64,000 bases of DNA from Trinickia dabaoshanensis (lineage in GTDB: Bacteria; Pseudomonadota; Gammaproteobacteria; Burkholderiales; Burkholderiaceae): contig NZ_PNYA01000019.1 in NCBI RefSeq assembly GCF_002879885.1, positions 87,113 through 151,112 on the forward strand. Reading direction: 5' to 3'. Below the pieces are notes generated by a model. It was not told the origin of the DNA, ran no database searches, and worked only from the letters and a program-made list of their open reading frames with translations. Both the position numbers and the translations under genes were made by a program. Below are positions 28,531-37,099 of this stretch, piece by piece; within the stretch, counting starts at the first letter, position 1; every line of letters starts with the position of its first letter.

Positions 28531-28673
28531 CGCGAACACGCTCCTCGAAGGACGGCCCGCCGGCAAATGGGCGGGCAACCAATGGGGAGCGTATCCACGC
28601 CGCGCTAACGGCGACAGTCGGCCGATCGGCTAGGCGCCGGCTCGCAGCGTGAATCGGTAGGTATCGGCGGGCA

Positions 28674-29417
28674 TCAGTGCGTTTGGCGCGAGCTCGTCGT
28701 ATTCGCCGCCGCGCGGCGGGACAGGCGGCGCTTGAGCCAATATCCGACGAGCACGACGAGCAGCGCGCCGGCGATGTGCGCCCCGTACTCGGCGAGCGGC
28801 GTATCGAGCAACGGCCAACGATCGCCCGCGGGATCGTTGATGATGAGCCCGCCCGCGATCCAGCCGAGCAGCGCCGCGCCCAAGGTCACGATGACGGGGA
28901 AGCGGTCGAGCATGCGCAGCACGAGTGTGCTGCCCCAGACGATAAGCGGAATGCTCACGACCAAGCCGAAGATCACGAGCGCGATCCGGTGCTCCGGATC
29001 GGCCGTCTCGGCCGCACCCGCGATCGCGATCACGTTGTCCAGACTCATCACGGCATCGGCGACGATGATCGTTTTGATCGCCGCCAACAGCTTATCGGCG
29101 GGTTTGATGTTTTCGTGGGCCTCGTGCGACGGTGCCATGAGCCGCACGCCGATCCAAAGCAGCAATAGGCCGCCGCCGAATTTGAGGAACGGCACGTCGA
29201 GCAACGCAACGGCGAACACGATGAGCACGACGCGCAGCACGATCGCGCCCGCCGTGCCCCAAAGCACGCCTTGCATGCGCTGGGAGGCCGGTAACTTGCG
29301 GCACGCGAGCGCAATGACGACGGCGTTGTCGCCGCCTAGCAAAATATCGATGACGACGATCTGAAAGACCGCCGCCCAATGGAGCGTCGTTAGAAATTCG
29401 AGCATAGCGTCGAGCAT
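28674..29417 (-). CDS. TerC-family integral membrane protein
   Basis: 247 residues taking ATG at 29,415-29,417; the ATG at 29,405 is an alternative and no strong ribosome site separates them. Seven hydrophobic segments; DILLGGDNAVVIALA in TM1-2 and the repeat MSLDNVIAIAGA after the central basic loop are the paired Asp-Asn signatures of the TerC/YgdQ family. Members are linked to manganese or other metal export and tellurium resistance, and some help metallate exported proteins. Terminal RRLSRR tail in the cytosol. It is between the pilin gene and the sucCD terminator. Confidence 0.87.
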   Translation of the reverse strand: MLDAMLEFLTTLHWAAVFQIVVIDILLGGDNAVVIALACRKLPASQRMQGVLWGTAGAIVLRVVLIVFAVALLDVPFLKFGGGLLLLWIGVRLMAPSHEAHENIKPADKLLAAIKTIIVADAVMSLDNVIAIAGAAETADPEHRIALVIFGLVVSIPLIVWGSTLVLRMLDRFPVIVTLGAALLGWIAGGLIINDPAGDRWPLLDTPLAEYGAHIAGALLVVLVGYWLKRRLSRRAAANTTSSRQTH

Positions 29418-29460
29418 GGGGCAATCGCCGTTCCAGAGCAACCAAAGGCGACAGCCATAA

Positions 29461-29498
29461 AAAAGCGAGGGAGCACGGATACGCTCCCTCGCTTTTTT
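29461..29498. terminator. Bidirectional Rho-independent terminator
   Basis: Strong hairpin GCGAGGGAGC / GCTCCCTCGC flanked by AAAAA on the left and TTTTTT on the right. It lies 100 bp downstream of sucD on the minus strand and upstream of the TerC gene, so it ends the sucCD transcript. Confidence 0.88.
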
Positions 29499-29599
29499 GC
29501 GTCTGTCGGAAGCCTTACGAAAGAATTTCGCAAGGATACCAAAAACGGCTCATCGGCCACGCCCAGTGCGATCGCACCGGGCGCGGCGATCACGGCAAC

Positions 29600-30481
29600 T
29601 TACAGCACCGACTTCAGCAGACGGCCCATCTCCGACGGGTTCTTCGTCACTTTGATGCCGCACGATTCCATGATTTCGAGCTTCGCTTCGGCCGTATCGG
29701 CACCGCCCGAGATCAGCGCGCCGGCGTGGCCCATGCGCTTGCCCGGAGGCGCCGTGACACCGGCGATGAAGCCGACGACCGGCTTGGTCATGTTGTCCTT
29801 GATCCAGTAAGCCGCGTTCGCTTCGTCCGGACCGCCGATTTCGCCGATCATGATCACGGCGTCCGTATCCGGATCGTCGTTGAACATCTTCATGACGTCG
29901 ATGTGCTTCAGACCGTTGATCGGGTCGCCGCCGATACCGACCGCCGACGATTGGCCGAGGCCGAGCGCCGTCAGTTGCCCCACGGCTTCATACGTCAGCG
30001 TGCCCGAACGCGACACGACGCCGATGCGGCCCTTGCGGTGGATGTGACCGGGCATGATGCCGATCTTTAGCTCGTCCGGCGTGATCGTGCCCGGGCAGTT
30101 CGGTCCGAGCAGCAGCGTCTTGCGGTTTTCACGGCGCATACGATCGCGCACTTCGATCATGTCGCGAACGGGGATGCCTTCGGTAATGCAGATCGCGAGG
30201 TCGAGATCGGCTTCCACCGCTTCCCAGATCGCCGCTGCGGCGCCTGCGGGCGGCACGTAGATGACCGAGACGGTCGCGCCGGTTTCGGCCTTCGCTTCCT
30301 TCACGCTGCCGTAGATCGGAATGCCTTCGAAATCTTCGCCGGCCTTCTTCGGGTTCACGCCCGCGACGAACGCTTCGCGGCCGTTGGCGTACTCACGGCA
30401 TGCGCGCGTATGGAACTGGCCGGTTTTACCGGTGATGCCCTGCGTGATGACCTTCGTGTCTTTGTTGATCAGAATCGACAT
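29600..30481 (-). CDS. sucD: Succinate-CoA ligase, ADP-forming, alpha subunit
   Basis: 293 residues. CoA-binding Rossmann domain with QGITGKTGQFHT at the N-terminus, then the ligase domain with the phosphohistidine in RMGHAGALISGG (about 240-251) and GPNCPGTITP. With SucC it converts succinyl-CoA, ADP and phosphate to succinate, CoA and ATP in the TCA cycle. It is 39 bp downstream of sucC, same strand. Confidence 0.96.
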   Translation of the reverse strand: MSILINKDTKVITQGITGKTGQFHTRACREYANGREAFVAGVNPKKAGEDFEGIPIYGSVKEAKAETGATVSVIYVPPAGAAAAIWEAVEADLDLAICITEGIPVRDMIEVRDRMRRENRKTLLLGPNCPGTITPDELKIGIMPGHIHRKGRIGVVSRSGTLTYEAVGQLTALGLGQSSAVGIGGDPINGLKHIDVMKMFNDDPDTDAVIMIGEIGGPDEANAAYWIKDNMTKPVVGFIAGVTAPPGKRMGHAGALISGGADTAEAKLEIMESCGIKVTKNPSEMGRLLKSVL

Positions 30482-30520
30482 GTATTGACCTCTGTTCGTA
30501 TCCTGTTGCGTCCGGGCCGC

Positions 30521-31690
30521 TTACGCGTTGCCCTGGACTGCCGCGACGACCTTCTGCGCAGCCTCTTCCATGCTGTCCGCCGAGATGATCGGCAGGCCCG
30601 ATTCAGCAAGCATCTTCTTGCCGAGGTCTTCGTTCGTGCCCTTCATGCGCACGACGAGCGGAACGTTCAGGTTCACCGCCTTCGAACCGGCGATCACGCC
30701 TTCCGCGATCACGTCGCAGCGCATGATGCCGCCGAAGATGTTCACGAGAATCGCCTTCAGACCCGGGTTCTTCAGCATCAACTTGAACGCTTCGGTAACC
30801 TTCTCCGTCGTCGCGCCGCCGCCGACGTCCAGGAAGTTCGCCGGCTCGCCGCCGAACAGCTTGATCGTGTCCATCGTCGCCATGGCCAGACCGGCGCCGT
30901 TCACGAGGCAGCCGATGTTGCCGTCGAGCGAGATGTAGGCCAGGTCGAACTTCGACGCTTCCACTTCAGCCGGATCTTCTTCGTCCAGATCGCGGTACGC
31001 GACGATTTCCGGATGACGGAACAGCGCGTTCGAATCGAAGTTGAACTTGGCGTCGAGCGCGATCACCTTGCCGTCGCCCGTGAGGATCAGCGGGTTGATT
31101 TCGGCCAGCGACGCATCGGTTTCCCACGTGGCCTTGTACAGACCTTGCAGAATCGCGCGCGCTTGCGGGATCGATGCGTCGGGCACGCCGATCTTCTTCG
31201 CGAGGTCGTCGGCTTCCGAATCGAGCAGACCCTTCGACGGATCGACGGCGACCTTGTGGATCGCTTCCGGCGTCTTCGCGGCCACTTCCTCGATGTCCAT
31301 GCCGCCTTCGCTGGACGCCATCACGACGACGCGTTGCGAGACGCGGTCGATCACGAGGCCGACGTAGAGTTCCTTCTTGATGTCCGCGCCTTCTTCGATC
31401 AGCAGGCGGTTCACCTTCTGGCCTTCCGGACCGGTTTGGTGCGTGACGAGCTGCATGCCGAGGATCTGGTTCGCGTACTCGCGAACTTGCTCGAGCGACT
31501 TGGCCACCTTCACGCCGCCGCCCTTACCGCGACCGCCCGCGTGAATCTGCGCCTTGACGACCCACACCGGGCCGCCCAGCTCTTCAGCGGCCTTGACCGC
31601 GTCATCCACCGAAAACACCGGCTTGCCGCGCGGTACCGCGACGCCGAATTTCCGCAGGATTTCCTTACCCTGGTACTCGTGAATCTTCAT
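30521..31690 (-). CDS. sucC: Succinate-CoA ligase, beta subunit
   Basis: 389 residues. N-terminal ATP-grasp ([31 protein letters not shown]) and the C-terminal CoA-ligase domain with [13 protein letters not shown]. It provides the nucleotide and succinate site of the heterotetramer. First gene of the sucCD operon; the DUF2889 gene ends 12 bp upstream on the same strand, so read-through is possible. Confidence 0.96.
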   Translation of the reverse strand: MKIHEYQGKEILRKFGVAVPRGKPVFSVDDAVKAAEELGGPVWVVKAQIHAGGRGKGGGVKVAKSLEQVREYANQILGMQLVTHQTGPEGQKVNRLLIEEGADIKKELYVGLVIDRVSQRVVVMASSEGGMDIEEVAAKTPEAIHKVAVDPSKGLLDSEADDLAKKIGVPDASIPQARAILQGLYKATWETDASLAEINPLILTGDGKVIALDAKFNFDSNALFRHPEIVAYRDLDEEDPAEVEASKFDLAYISLDGNIGCLVNGAGLAMATMDTIKLFGGEPANFLDVGGGATTEKVTEAFKLMLKNPGLKAILVNIFGGIMRCDVIAEGVIAGSKAVNLNVPLVVRMKGTNEDLGKKMLAESGLPIISADSMEEAAQKVVAAVQGNA

Positions 31691-31702
31691 GCGTGATTCC
31701 CT

Positions 31703-32419
31703 TCAGTCTGAGTGAGAGTTAGATTGAACTTCGTTATGGTTTTTCGTCGTCGAGCCGGGCGCGTCAGGCCCAGCCGGGTCGCTTACCGATGCCGGTGCCT
31801 GACCCGCCGATGCGTCGCTCGTTTTGAGGCTGCGCGGTACGTGCCCGTGCCAGCGCGGGTAAAAGCGGCGCACCGCTTCGCCGTCGAAGCGCAGCGCGTG
31901 GCAGCGATCGAGCTGGAATGGCGGTTCGCGATGTGCGCCGGGGCTGTCGGAGTCGCCTTCAGCGGTATCCGTCGCGCTGTCGCGCGTGCTCCAAACGTCG
32001 CCGGCGAATGCTTGGATCGCGGCGGACGGCAAAATGGAGCAGAGTTCGGTGAGATGCGTGCAGCCTGCCGTTCCGGCGAGCAAGCGCCGTGCTTGGCGGC
32101 GGAAATCGTTGAGGAGGTTGAGACCGATGAGGGCGCGGTAGGCGGGATTGGCGGCTTCGCAATGACCGGGGTAAGGCACCCATTCCGACGACGCTTCGGC
32201 GTCGACGATGGTGAGCTTGCGGTCGATAGTGATGCGAAGCCAGAGTTCATGGATCGGTAGGCCCTTGGGCCGGACACCGGGCGCCAATGCGACATCGCGC
32301 GGCTTATGGTCGGTCAGACACGCCTCGAGATCCCACAGACCGTCGTCGCGCTCGAAGGCTTCCGCTCGGATTGCGCGGCGATGGCGCAACTGGCGGGAGG
32401 CGGGCGGCGAAAGCGGCAT
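31703..32419 (-). CDS. DUF2889 domain protein
   Basis: 238 residues. Start region LRHRRAIRAEAFERDDGLWDLE with LTDHKP, a LWLRITID strand and a CTHLTEL motif match the DUF2889 family of beta-proteobacteria. The C-terminal 40 residues are Ser/Ala/Pro-rich and probably disordered. No known function. On the same strand between recX and sucC, 82 bp after recX. Confidence 0.8.
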   Translation of the reverse strand: MPLSPPASRQLRHRRAIRAEAFERDDGLWDLEACLTDHKPRDVALAPGVRPKGLPIHELWLRITIDRKLTIVDAEASSEWVPYPGHCEAANPAYRALIGLNLLNDFRRQARRLLAGTAGCTHLTELCSILPSAAIQAFAGDVWSTRDSATDTAEGDSDSPGAHREPPFQLDRCHALRFDGEAVRRFYPRWHGHVPRSLKTSDASAGQAPASVSDPAGPDAPGSTTKNHNEVQSNSHSD

Positions 32420-32501
32420 GCGAGGGGAACGGCTGGAGAGGAAAACCGATGGATTTTACCATACTGAGTATGACAGGCGCCGCGAGCCCGCCCCGCTCGC
32501 C

Positions 32502-33071
32502 TTATTCGTCGCTCCAGTCGTCGTCGCCTTTGAGAACCTGCGAAATCGTGGAATGCGAGAACCCGCGCATCGCGAGAAAGCGCGTTTGCTTCACCCGCTC
32601 GGCGGGCGAGCCCGGAAGCTGACCGAACTTCTTACGCCACACCGCCTGAGCACGAGCCCGTTCGGTGTCGCGCAGTTGCGCGCCGACCGATTGGACCAGC
32701 GTGTCGTCGAGCCCATGCTGGCGCAACTCGCCTACGATACGGCTCGCCCCCAACTTCGACGAACGCCGATTCATCAGGCTTTCGGCGAAGCGCGCATCGG
32801 ATAGCAGGCCTTCCCGTTCGAGCGAATCGAGCAGCGGATCGAGTTCGTCGCCGGGTTCGACGAACGGAGCAAGCTTGCGGGTGAGTTCGGCGCGGCTGTA
32901 TTCGCGCCGCGAGAGGTAATCGATTGCCCGCATTTTCAGCGGGCGAGTAGGCCGGCGCGAACGGCCGGCCTCGTCGGATTCTTCCGAAGCGGCCGACGAT
33001 GAATCGAACGCCTCGTCATCGGATTGCGGATCGAGCGGATCGGAGCGCCGCGGCGCCCGCCCTTTGCGCAT
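32502..33071 (-). CDS. recX: RecA regulatory protein RecX
   Basis: 189 residues from the ATG at 33,069-33,071 (a GTG lies one codon earlier). The RecX three-helix repeats are visible: AIDYLSRREYSRAELTRKL, LLSDARFAESLMN and the C-terminal MRGFSHSTISQVL. It binds RecA filaments and limits their extension. It starts 10 bp after the recA stop, so it is in the LexA-controlled recA operon. The first 45 residues are acidic/Ser-rich and unconserved. Confidence 0.93.
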   Translation of the reverse strand: MRKGRAPRRSDPLDPQSDDEAFDSSSAASEESDEAGRSRRPTRPLKMRAIDYLSRREYSRAELTRKLAPFVEPGDELDPLLDSLEREGLLSDARFAESLMNRRSSKLGASRIVGELRQHGLDDTLVQSVGAQLRDTERARAQAVWRKKFGQLPGSPAERVKQTRFLAMRGFSHSTISQVLKGDDDWSDE

Positions 33072-33081
33072 CACGAGCGGC

Positions 33082-34155
33082 TTACTCTTCTTCGTCCGCT
33101 ACTTCGACGTCGCTACCGGTACTGGCCGGCATCGCATTGACGCCGAGCGATTCGCGGATCTTGTTCTCGATCTCGCGCGCCATTTCGGGATTCTCGCGCA
33201 GGAACTCACGCGCGTTGTCCTTACCTTGGCCGATCCGTTCTCCGCTGTAGCTATACCAGGCGCCCGCCTTGTCGACGATCTTCGCTTGCACGCCGAGGTC
33301 GATGATTTCGCCCTGACGCGAAATACCCTCGCCGTAGAGGATGTCGAAGATCGCTTCGCGGAACGGGGGCGACACCTTGTTCTTGACGACCTTCACGCGC
33401 GTTTCGTTGCCGATCACTTCGTCGTTCTTCTTGATCGAGCCGATCCGGCGGATATCGAGCCGCACCGACGCGTAGAACTTCAGCGCGTTACCGCCCGTGG
33501 TGGTTTCCGGGTTGCCGAACATGACGCCGATCTTCATCCGAATCTGGTTGATGAAGATGACGAGGCAGTTCGTACGCTTGATCGTGCCCGTGAGCTTACG
33601 CAGCGCCTGCGACATCAGCCGTGCCTGCAAGCCCGGCAGCGAATCGCCCATCTCGCCTTCGATTTCGGCCTTCGGCACGAGCGCTGCGACCGAGTCGATC
33701 ACGATCATGTCGATCGAGCCCGAGCGCACGAGCGCATCGGCGATTTCGAGTGCTTGCTCGCCCGTGTCCGGTTGCGACACCAGCAGATCGCTCACGTTCA
33801 CACCGAGCTTCTGCGCGTATTGGATGTCGAGCGCGTGTTCGGCATCGATAAACGCAGCGGTGCCGCCGATCTTTTGCATTTCGGCGATGACTTGCAGCGT
33901 CAGCGTGGTTTTACCCGACGATTCCGGGCCGTAGATCTCGACCACACGGCCGCGCGGCAAGCCGCCCACGCCCAGTGCGATGTCCAGACCGAGCGAGCCC
34001 GTCGACACGACCTGGATGTCCTCGACCACCTCGCCGTCGCCGAGCCGCATGACCGACCCTTTGCCGAACTGCTTCTCGATCTGCGCGAGCGCGGCGGCCA
34101 GCGCCTTGCTCTTTTCAGCCGTCAGTCCAGCCGAGCCTTTCTTGCTTTCTTCCAT
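33082..34155 (-). CDS. recA: Recombinase RecA
   Basis: 357 residues from the ATG at 34,153-34,155. Walker [11 protein letters not shown], Walker [14 protein letters not shown]-binding loops [14 protein letters not shown] and [18 protein letters not shown], and an acidic C-terminal tail ending DEEE. It performs strand exchange and drives LexA self-cleavage. Upstream, a consensus LexA box overlaps the -10 element (see the entry at 34,289). recX follows in the same operon. Confidence 0.97.
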   Translation of the reverse strand: MEESKKGSAGLTAEKSKALAAALAQIEKQFGKGSVMRLGDGEVVEDIQVVSTGSLGLDIALGVGGLPRGRVVEIYGPESSGKTTLTLQVIAEMQKIGGTAAFIDAEHALDIQYAQKLGVNVSDLLVSQPDTGEQALEIADALVRSGSIDMIVIDSVAALVPKAEIEGEMGDSLPGLQARLMSQALRKLTGTIKRTNCLVIFINQIRMKIGVMFGNPETTTGGNALKFYASVRLDIRRIGSIKKNDEVIGNETRVKVVKNKVSPPFREAIFDILYGEGISRQGEIIDLGVQAKIVDKAGAWYSYSGERIGQGKDNAREFLRENPEMAREIENKIRESLGVNAMPASTGSDVEVADEEE

Positions 34156-34461
34156 GAATCGTCCTTTGCTATGATGAGCGGGCATCTGCGGCGGGCGGGC
34201 CGGGCGATGAGGCGCCGATGACTGCGCAACCCCGGTTCAAACCGAGGCCGCTTTTTGCCATACGCCGGCTGGCGCTCGAAACGCAGATACTGTATAAAAA
34301 AACAGGGTTCTTTGCAAGCCCGATGCGGGCGAATTTGCGTTGCGGCAACGAAGTATCGGAGCGGCGCCTCGCGAAGCCGCTTCCCGCGTCGGTTCCACAA
34401 GACCACCGGAGACACCCGCCCGACACCGGCCCGAAAGCGCCGGCCTGCCGTGCGGTGCATC
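34156..34461. promoter_or_regulatory. Divergent intergenic region recA / response regulator
   Basis: A 306-bp region without a supported gene. The left third is the recA leader (about 130 nt). The centre holds the recA promoter with LexA operator at 34,289-34,317. The right part (34,320-34,461) should carry the promoter of the response regulator gene, but no clear elements stand out there. Confidence 0.6.
34289..34317 (-). promoter_or_regulatory. recA promoter with LexA (SOS) box
   Basis: LexA operator CTGT-N8-ACAG at 34,290-34,305 with an AT-only spacer, a full match to the SOS consensus. On the minus strand, TTGCAA (34,317-34,312) and TACAGT (34,294-34,289) form a -35/-10 pair with a 17-base spacer. 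LexA binding would therefore cover the -10 element. About 135 bp upstream of the recA start. Confidence 0.88.
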
Positions 34462-35250
34462 ATGCGAATACTCATTGCCGAAGACGACAGCATACTCGCG
34501 GACGGCCTCGTCCGATCACTCCGCCGATCGGGCTATGCCGTCGATCACGTGAAGAGCGGGAACGAGGCCGACGCCGCGCTCTCCATGCAGACGTTCGACC
34601 TTCTCATTCTCGATCTCGGCCTGCCGCGCATGTCCGGGCTGGAAGTGCTGCGTCGGCTGCGCGCGCGCAACTCGGCCTTGCCGGTACTGATTCTGACGGC
34701 CGTCGACAGCGTCGACGAGCGCGTGAAAGCGCTCGACCTCGGCGCCGACGATTACATGAGCAAGCCGTTTCATCTAAACGAACTCGAGGCGCGCGTGCGC
34801 GCGCTGACGCGGCGCGGCAGCGGCGGCGGCCCCGCCCTCGTACGGCACGGCTCGCTCGCGTACGACCAGGTGGGGCGCGTGGCGTCGGTCAACGATCAGG
34901 TGCTCGAACTGTCGGCGCGCGAGCTTGGCGTGCTGGAGATCCTCTTGCAGCGCATCGGGCGCCTCGTCTCCAAGGAACAACTCGTCGATCACCTGTGCGA
35001 GTGGGGCGAGGAAGTCAGCAATAACGCGATCGAGGTGTACGTTCATCGCCTGCGCAAGAAAATCGAGCCGAGCGGCGTGCGCATCATCACCGTACGGGGT
35101 CTAGGCTATTGTCTGGAGAAACCCGCGACCAATTGCGCCGCGCCTGCCAGCGCGAGCCCCAGCGCCACGAACACACCGGCCGAGCCCGTGACGAACGTGC
35201 CCGTTCCACCCCCGTCAGCCGACGTTGCCGCGAACGCCCGGCCCAAGTAG
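34462..35250 (+). CDS. OmpR-family response regulator (TctD-like)
   Basis: 262 residues from the ATG at 34,462. Receiver domain 1-115 with E7-D8-D9, phosphoacceptor Asp51 (LILDLGLPR) and SKPF; winged-helix domain about 125-220 with LSARELGVLEILL and RGLGYCLEKP. A Pro/Ala-rich tail of about 35 residues follows the usual end. The kinase gene begins eight bases after its stop. The combination with a 2CSK_N-type kinase resembles TctDE, which controls tricarboxylate uptake, and the MHS transporter encoded next could be a target (inference). Confidence 0.91.
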   Translation: MRILIAEDDSILADGLVRSLRRSGYAVDHVKSGNEADAALSMQTFDLLILDLGLPRMSGLEVLRRLRARNSALPVLILTAVDSVDERVKALDLGADDYMSKPFHLNELEARVRALTRRGSGGGPALVRHGSLAYDQVGRVASVNDQVLELSARELGVLEILLQRIGRLVSKEQLVDHLCEWGEEVSNNAIEVYVHRLRKKIEPSGVRIITVRGLGYCLEKPATNCAAPASASPSATNTPAEPVTNVPVPPPSADVAANARPK

Positions 35251-35257
35251 GCCCGCC

Positions 35258-36856
35258 GTGGCTTCCCCCGCTTCCGCGAACGACGGCGTGCCGCACGCGT
35301 CCGACTCGCCCCCGTCCGACCAGAGCGCGCCACCTACGTTGCTCTCGCCCTCCAGCGCGACGATGCGCGCCGAGGCCGACGCGGCCAATCCGTTCGCCCC
35401 GCCCGACGAAAGCGAGCCGGCGCCCCCTACCCGGCCTCGTTCCCTGTTCGGTGAAATTCTCGATTGGATGCTCGCGCCGCTGTTGCTGCTCTGGCCGATG
35501 AGCATCGCCGTCACCTATCTCGTCGCCAAAACGATCGCCAACGGCCCGTTCGACCGCGGCCTCGAAACGGACGCCTACGTGCTCGCCCGGCAGATCCACC
35601 CGGTAAACGGCGTGGCCGCGTTGACGCTGCCCGAGGCCGCTCGCGATTTCTTGACCGGCGACAATGTCGATAAGGTCTTCTATCAAGTGATCGGCACGCG
35701 TGGCGAGCTCGTGGCCGGCGTGCCCGACATGCCGTTGCCGAACGACGACGACCGGCCGCAGCCCGGCCTCGTGGAATTTCGCGACGCGACGCTCGCGGGC
35801 AACGACATCCGCATCGCCTATACGACGGTGGCCCTTGCGCCGAACGGCGGCAACGAGCAGCCGGTGCTCGTGCAAGTGGGCGAGACGTTCGACAAACGCA
35901 GCGCGCTCGCCAACGAGATCATCAAAGGCGTGATCCTGCCGCAGTTCGTGATCTTGCCGTTGGCGATCGTACTCGTGTGGTTCGGATTGTCGCGCGGGCT
36001 CGCGCCGCTGACGACGCTGCAGGCGAACTTACGCGCGCGCCGGCCGGACGACCTTTCGCCGCTCGAGGCCTCGAGCGCGCCGCCCGAGATCGAGCCGCTC
36101 GTCACCTCGTTCAACGATTTGCTGACCCGCCTCGCACAAAACGTCGAACTGCAAAAGCGCTTCATCGCCGACGCGGCGCATCAAATGAAGACTCCGCTCG
36201 CCGGGTTGCACACGCAGGCCGAACTCGCCCTGCGCGACGACGTCTCGCCCGACGTTCGCCGCTCGCTCGAGCAGATCGCGACCGGCGCCGATCAGGCCGC
36301 CCGCCTCGTCACGCAACTGCTGGCGCTCGCGCGCGCCGAGAATCGCAGTTCCGGCCAGGTGTTCACGCACGTCGAAGTCGCGCATCTCGCCCGGCTTGCC
36401 GTGCGCGACTGGGTGCGGGCGGCGCTCGCCAAGCAGATGGATTTGGGCTACGAGGGCCCCGATGAGCCGGTTTTCGTCGACGGCAACCCCATCATGCTGC
36501 GGGAAATGCTGTCGAACGTCATCGATAACGCGATCCGCTACACGCCGGCCGGCGGCCGCATTACCGTGCGCGTGCGTCCACGGCGGGAGATCGGCCACGT
36601 CCTGATCGAAGTCGAAGACACCGGCCCGGGTATCGCGGCGGCCGAACGGCCGAAGGTGGTGGAGCGGTTTTATCGAATCCTTGGGCGAGAAGGCGACGGC
36701 AGCGGCCTCGGTCTTGCGATCGTACGCGAGATTGCCGTGATGCACGGCGGCACGCTCACGATCGACGACCACGTTTATCAAGAATCGCCTCGTCTTGCGG
36801 GCACGCTCGTGCGCATCAGCCTGCCGATTTCGGAAGAGACCCCGAACTTACCCTGA
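35258..36856 (+). CDS. Sensor histidine kinase (TctE-like)
   Basis: 532 residues if it starts at GTG 35,258, eight bases after the regulator stop; TTG at 35,225 or ATG at 35,363 are alternatives, the latter skipping a Pro/Ser-rich disordered leader. TM1 at about 70-90, periplasmic 2CSK_N domain (FDRGLETDAYVLARQI onwards), TM2 at about 230-250, HAMP-like linker, phosphoacceptor His308 in ADAAHQMKTP, ATPase domain with NVIDNAIRYTP, DTGPGI and GSGLGLAI. Note Gln-Met in place of the common Glu-Leu after the His, which is typical of this subfamily. Cognate to the regulator upstream. Confidence 0.89.
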   Translation: MASPASANDGVPHASDSPPSDQSAPPTLLSPSSATMRAEADAANPFAPPDESEPAPPTRPRSLFGEILDWMLAPLLLLWPMSIAVTYLVAKTIANGPFDRGLETDAYVLARQIHPVNGVAALTLPEAARDFLTGDNVDKVFYQVIGTRGELVAGVPDMPLPNDDDRPQPGLVEFRDATLAGNDIRIAYTTVALAPNGGNEQPVLVQVGETFDKRSALANEIIKGVILPQFVILPLAIVLVWFGLSRGLAPLTTLQANLRARRPDDLSPLEASSAPPEIEPLVTSFNDLLTRLAQNVELQKRFIADAAHQMKTPLAGLHTQAELALRDDVSPDVRRSLEQIATGADQAARLVTQLLALARAENRSSGQVFTHVEVAHLARLAVRDWVRAALAKQMDLGYEGPDEPVFVDGNPIMLREMLSNVIDNAIRYTPAGGRITVRVRPRREIGHVLIEVEDTGPGIAAAERPKVVERFYRILGREGDGSGLGLAIVREIAVMHGGTLTIDDHVYQESPRLAGTLVRISLPISEETPNLP

Positions 36857-37099
36857 GAGGGGTGCCCGGCCACGCATTTTTCCGGCCATCAAATCGACGC
36901 CACAGCGAACTTGCATCTATTTTGCGAGTTTTTGCCGCAAGAAGCGATCATGAAGCCGACATTCGCTCTTTCAGGGAATATCCAGTGGATACACCATCGG
37001 CGTCAGTAGGCCGTAAGTTTTCGTTCCAATAATCTTCCACGGGTGGGCAAGGACTGTCGCCGCCTGCGAACGCATTATCAAAATTATTGGAGACGAACG

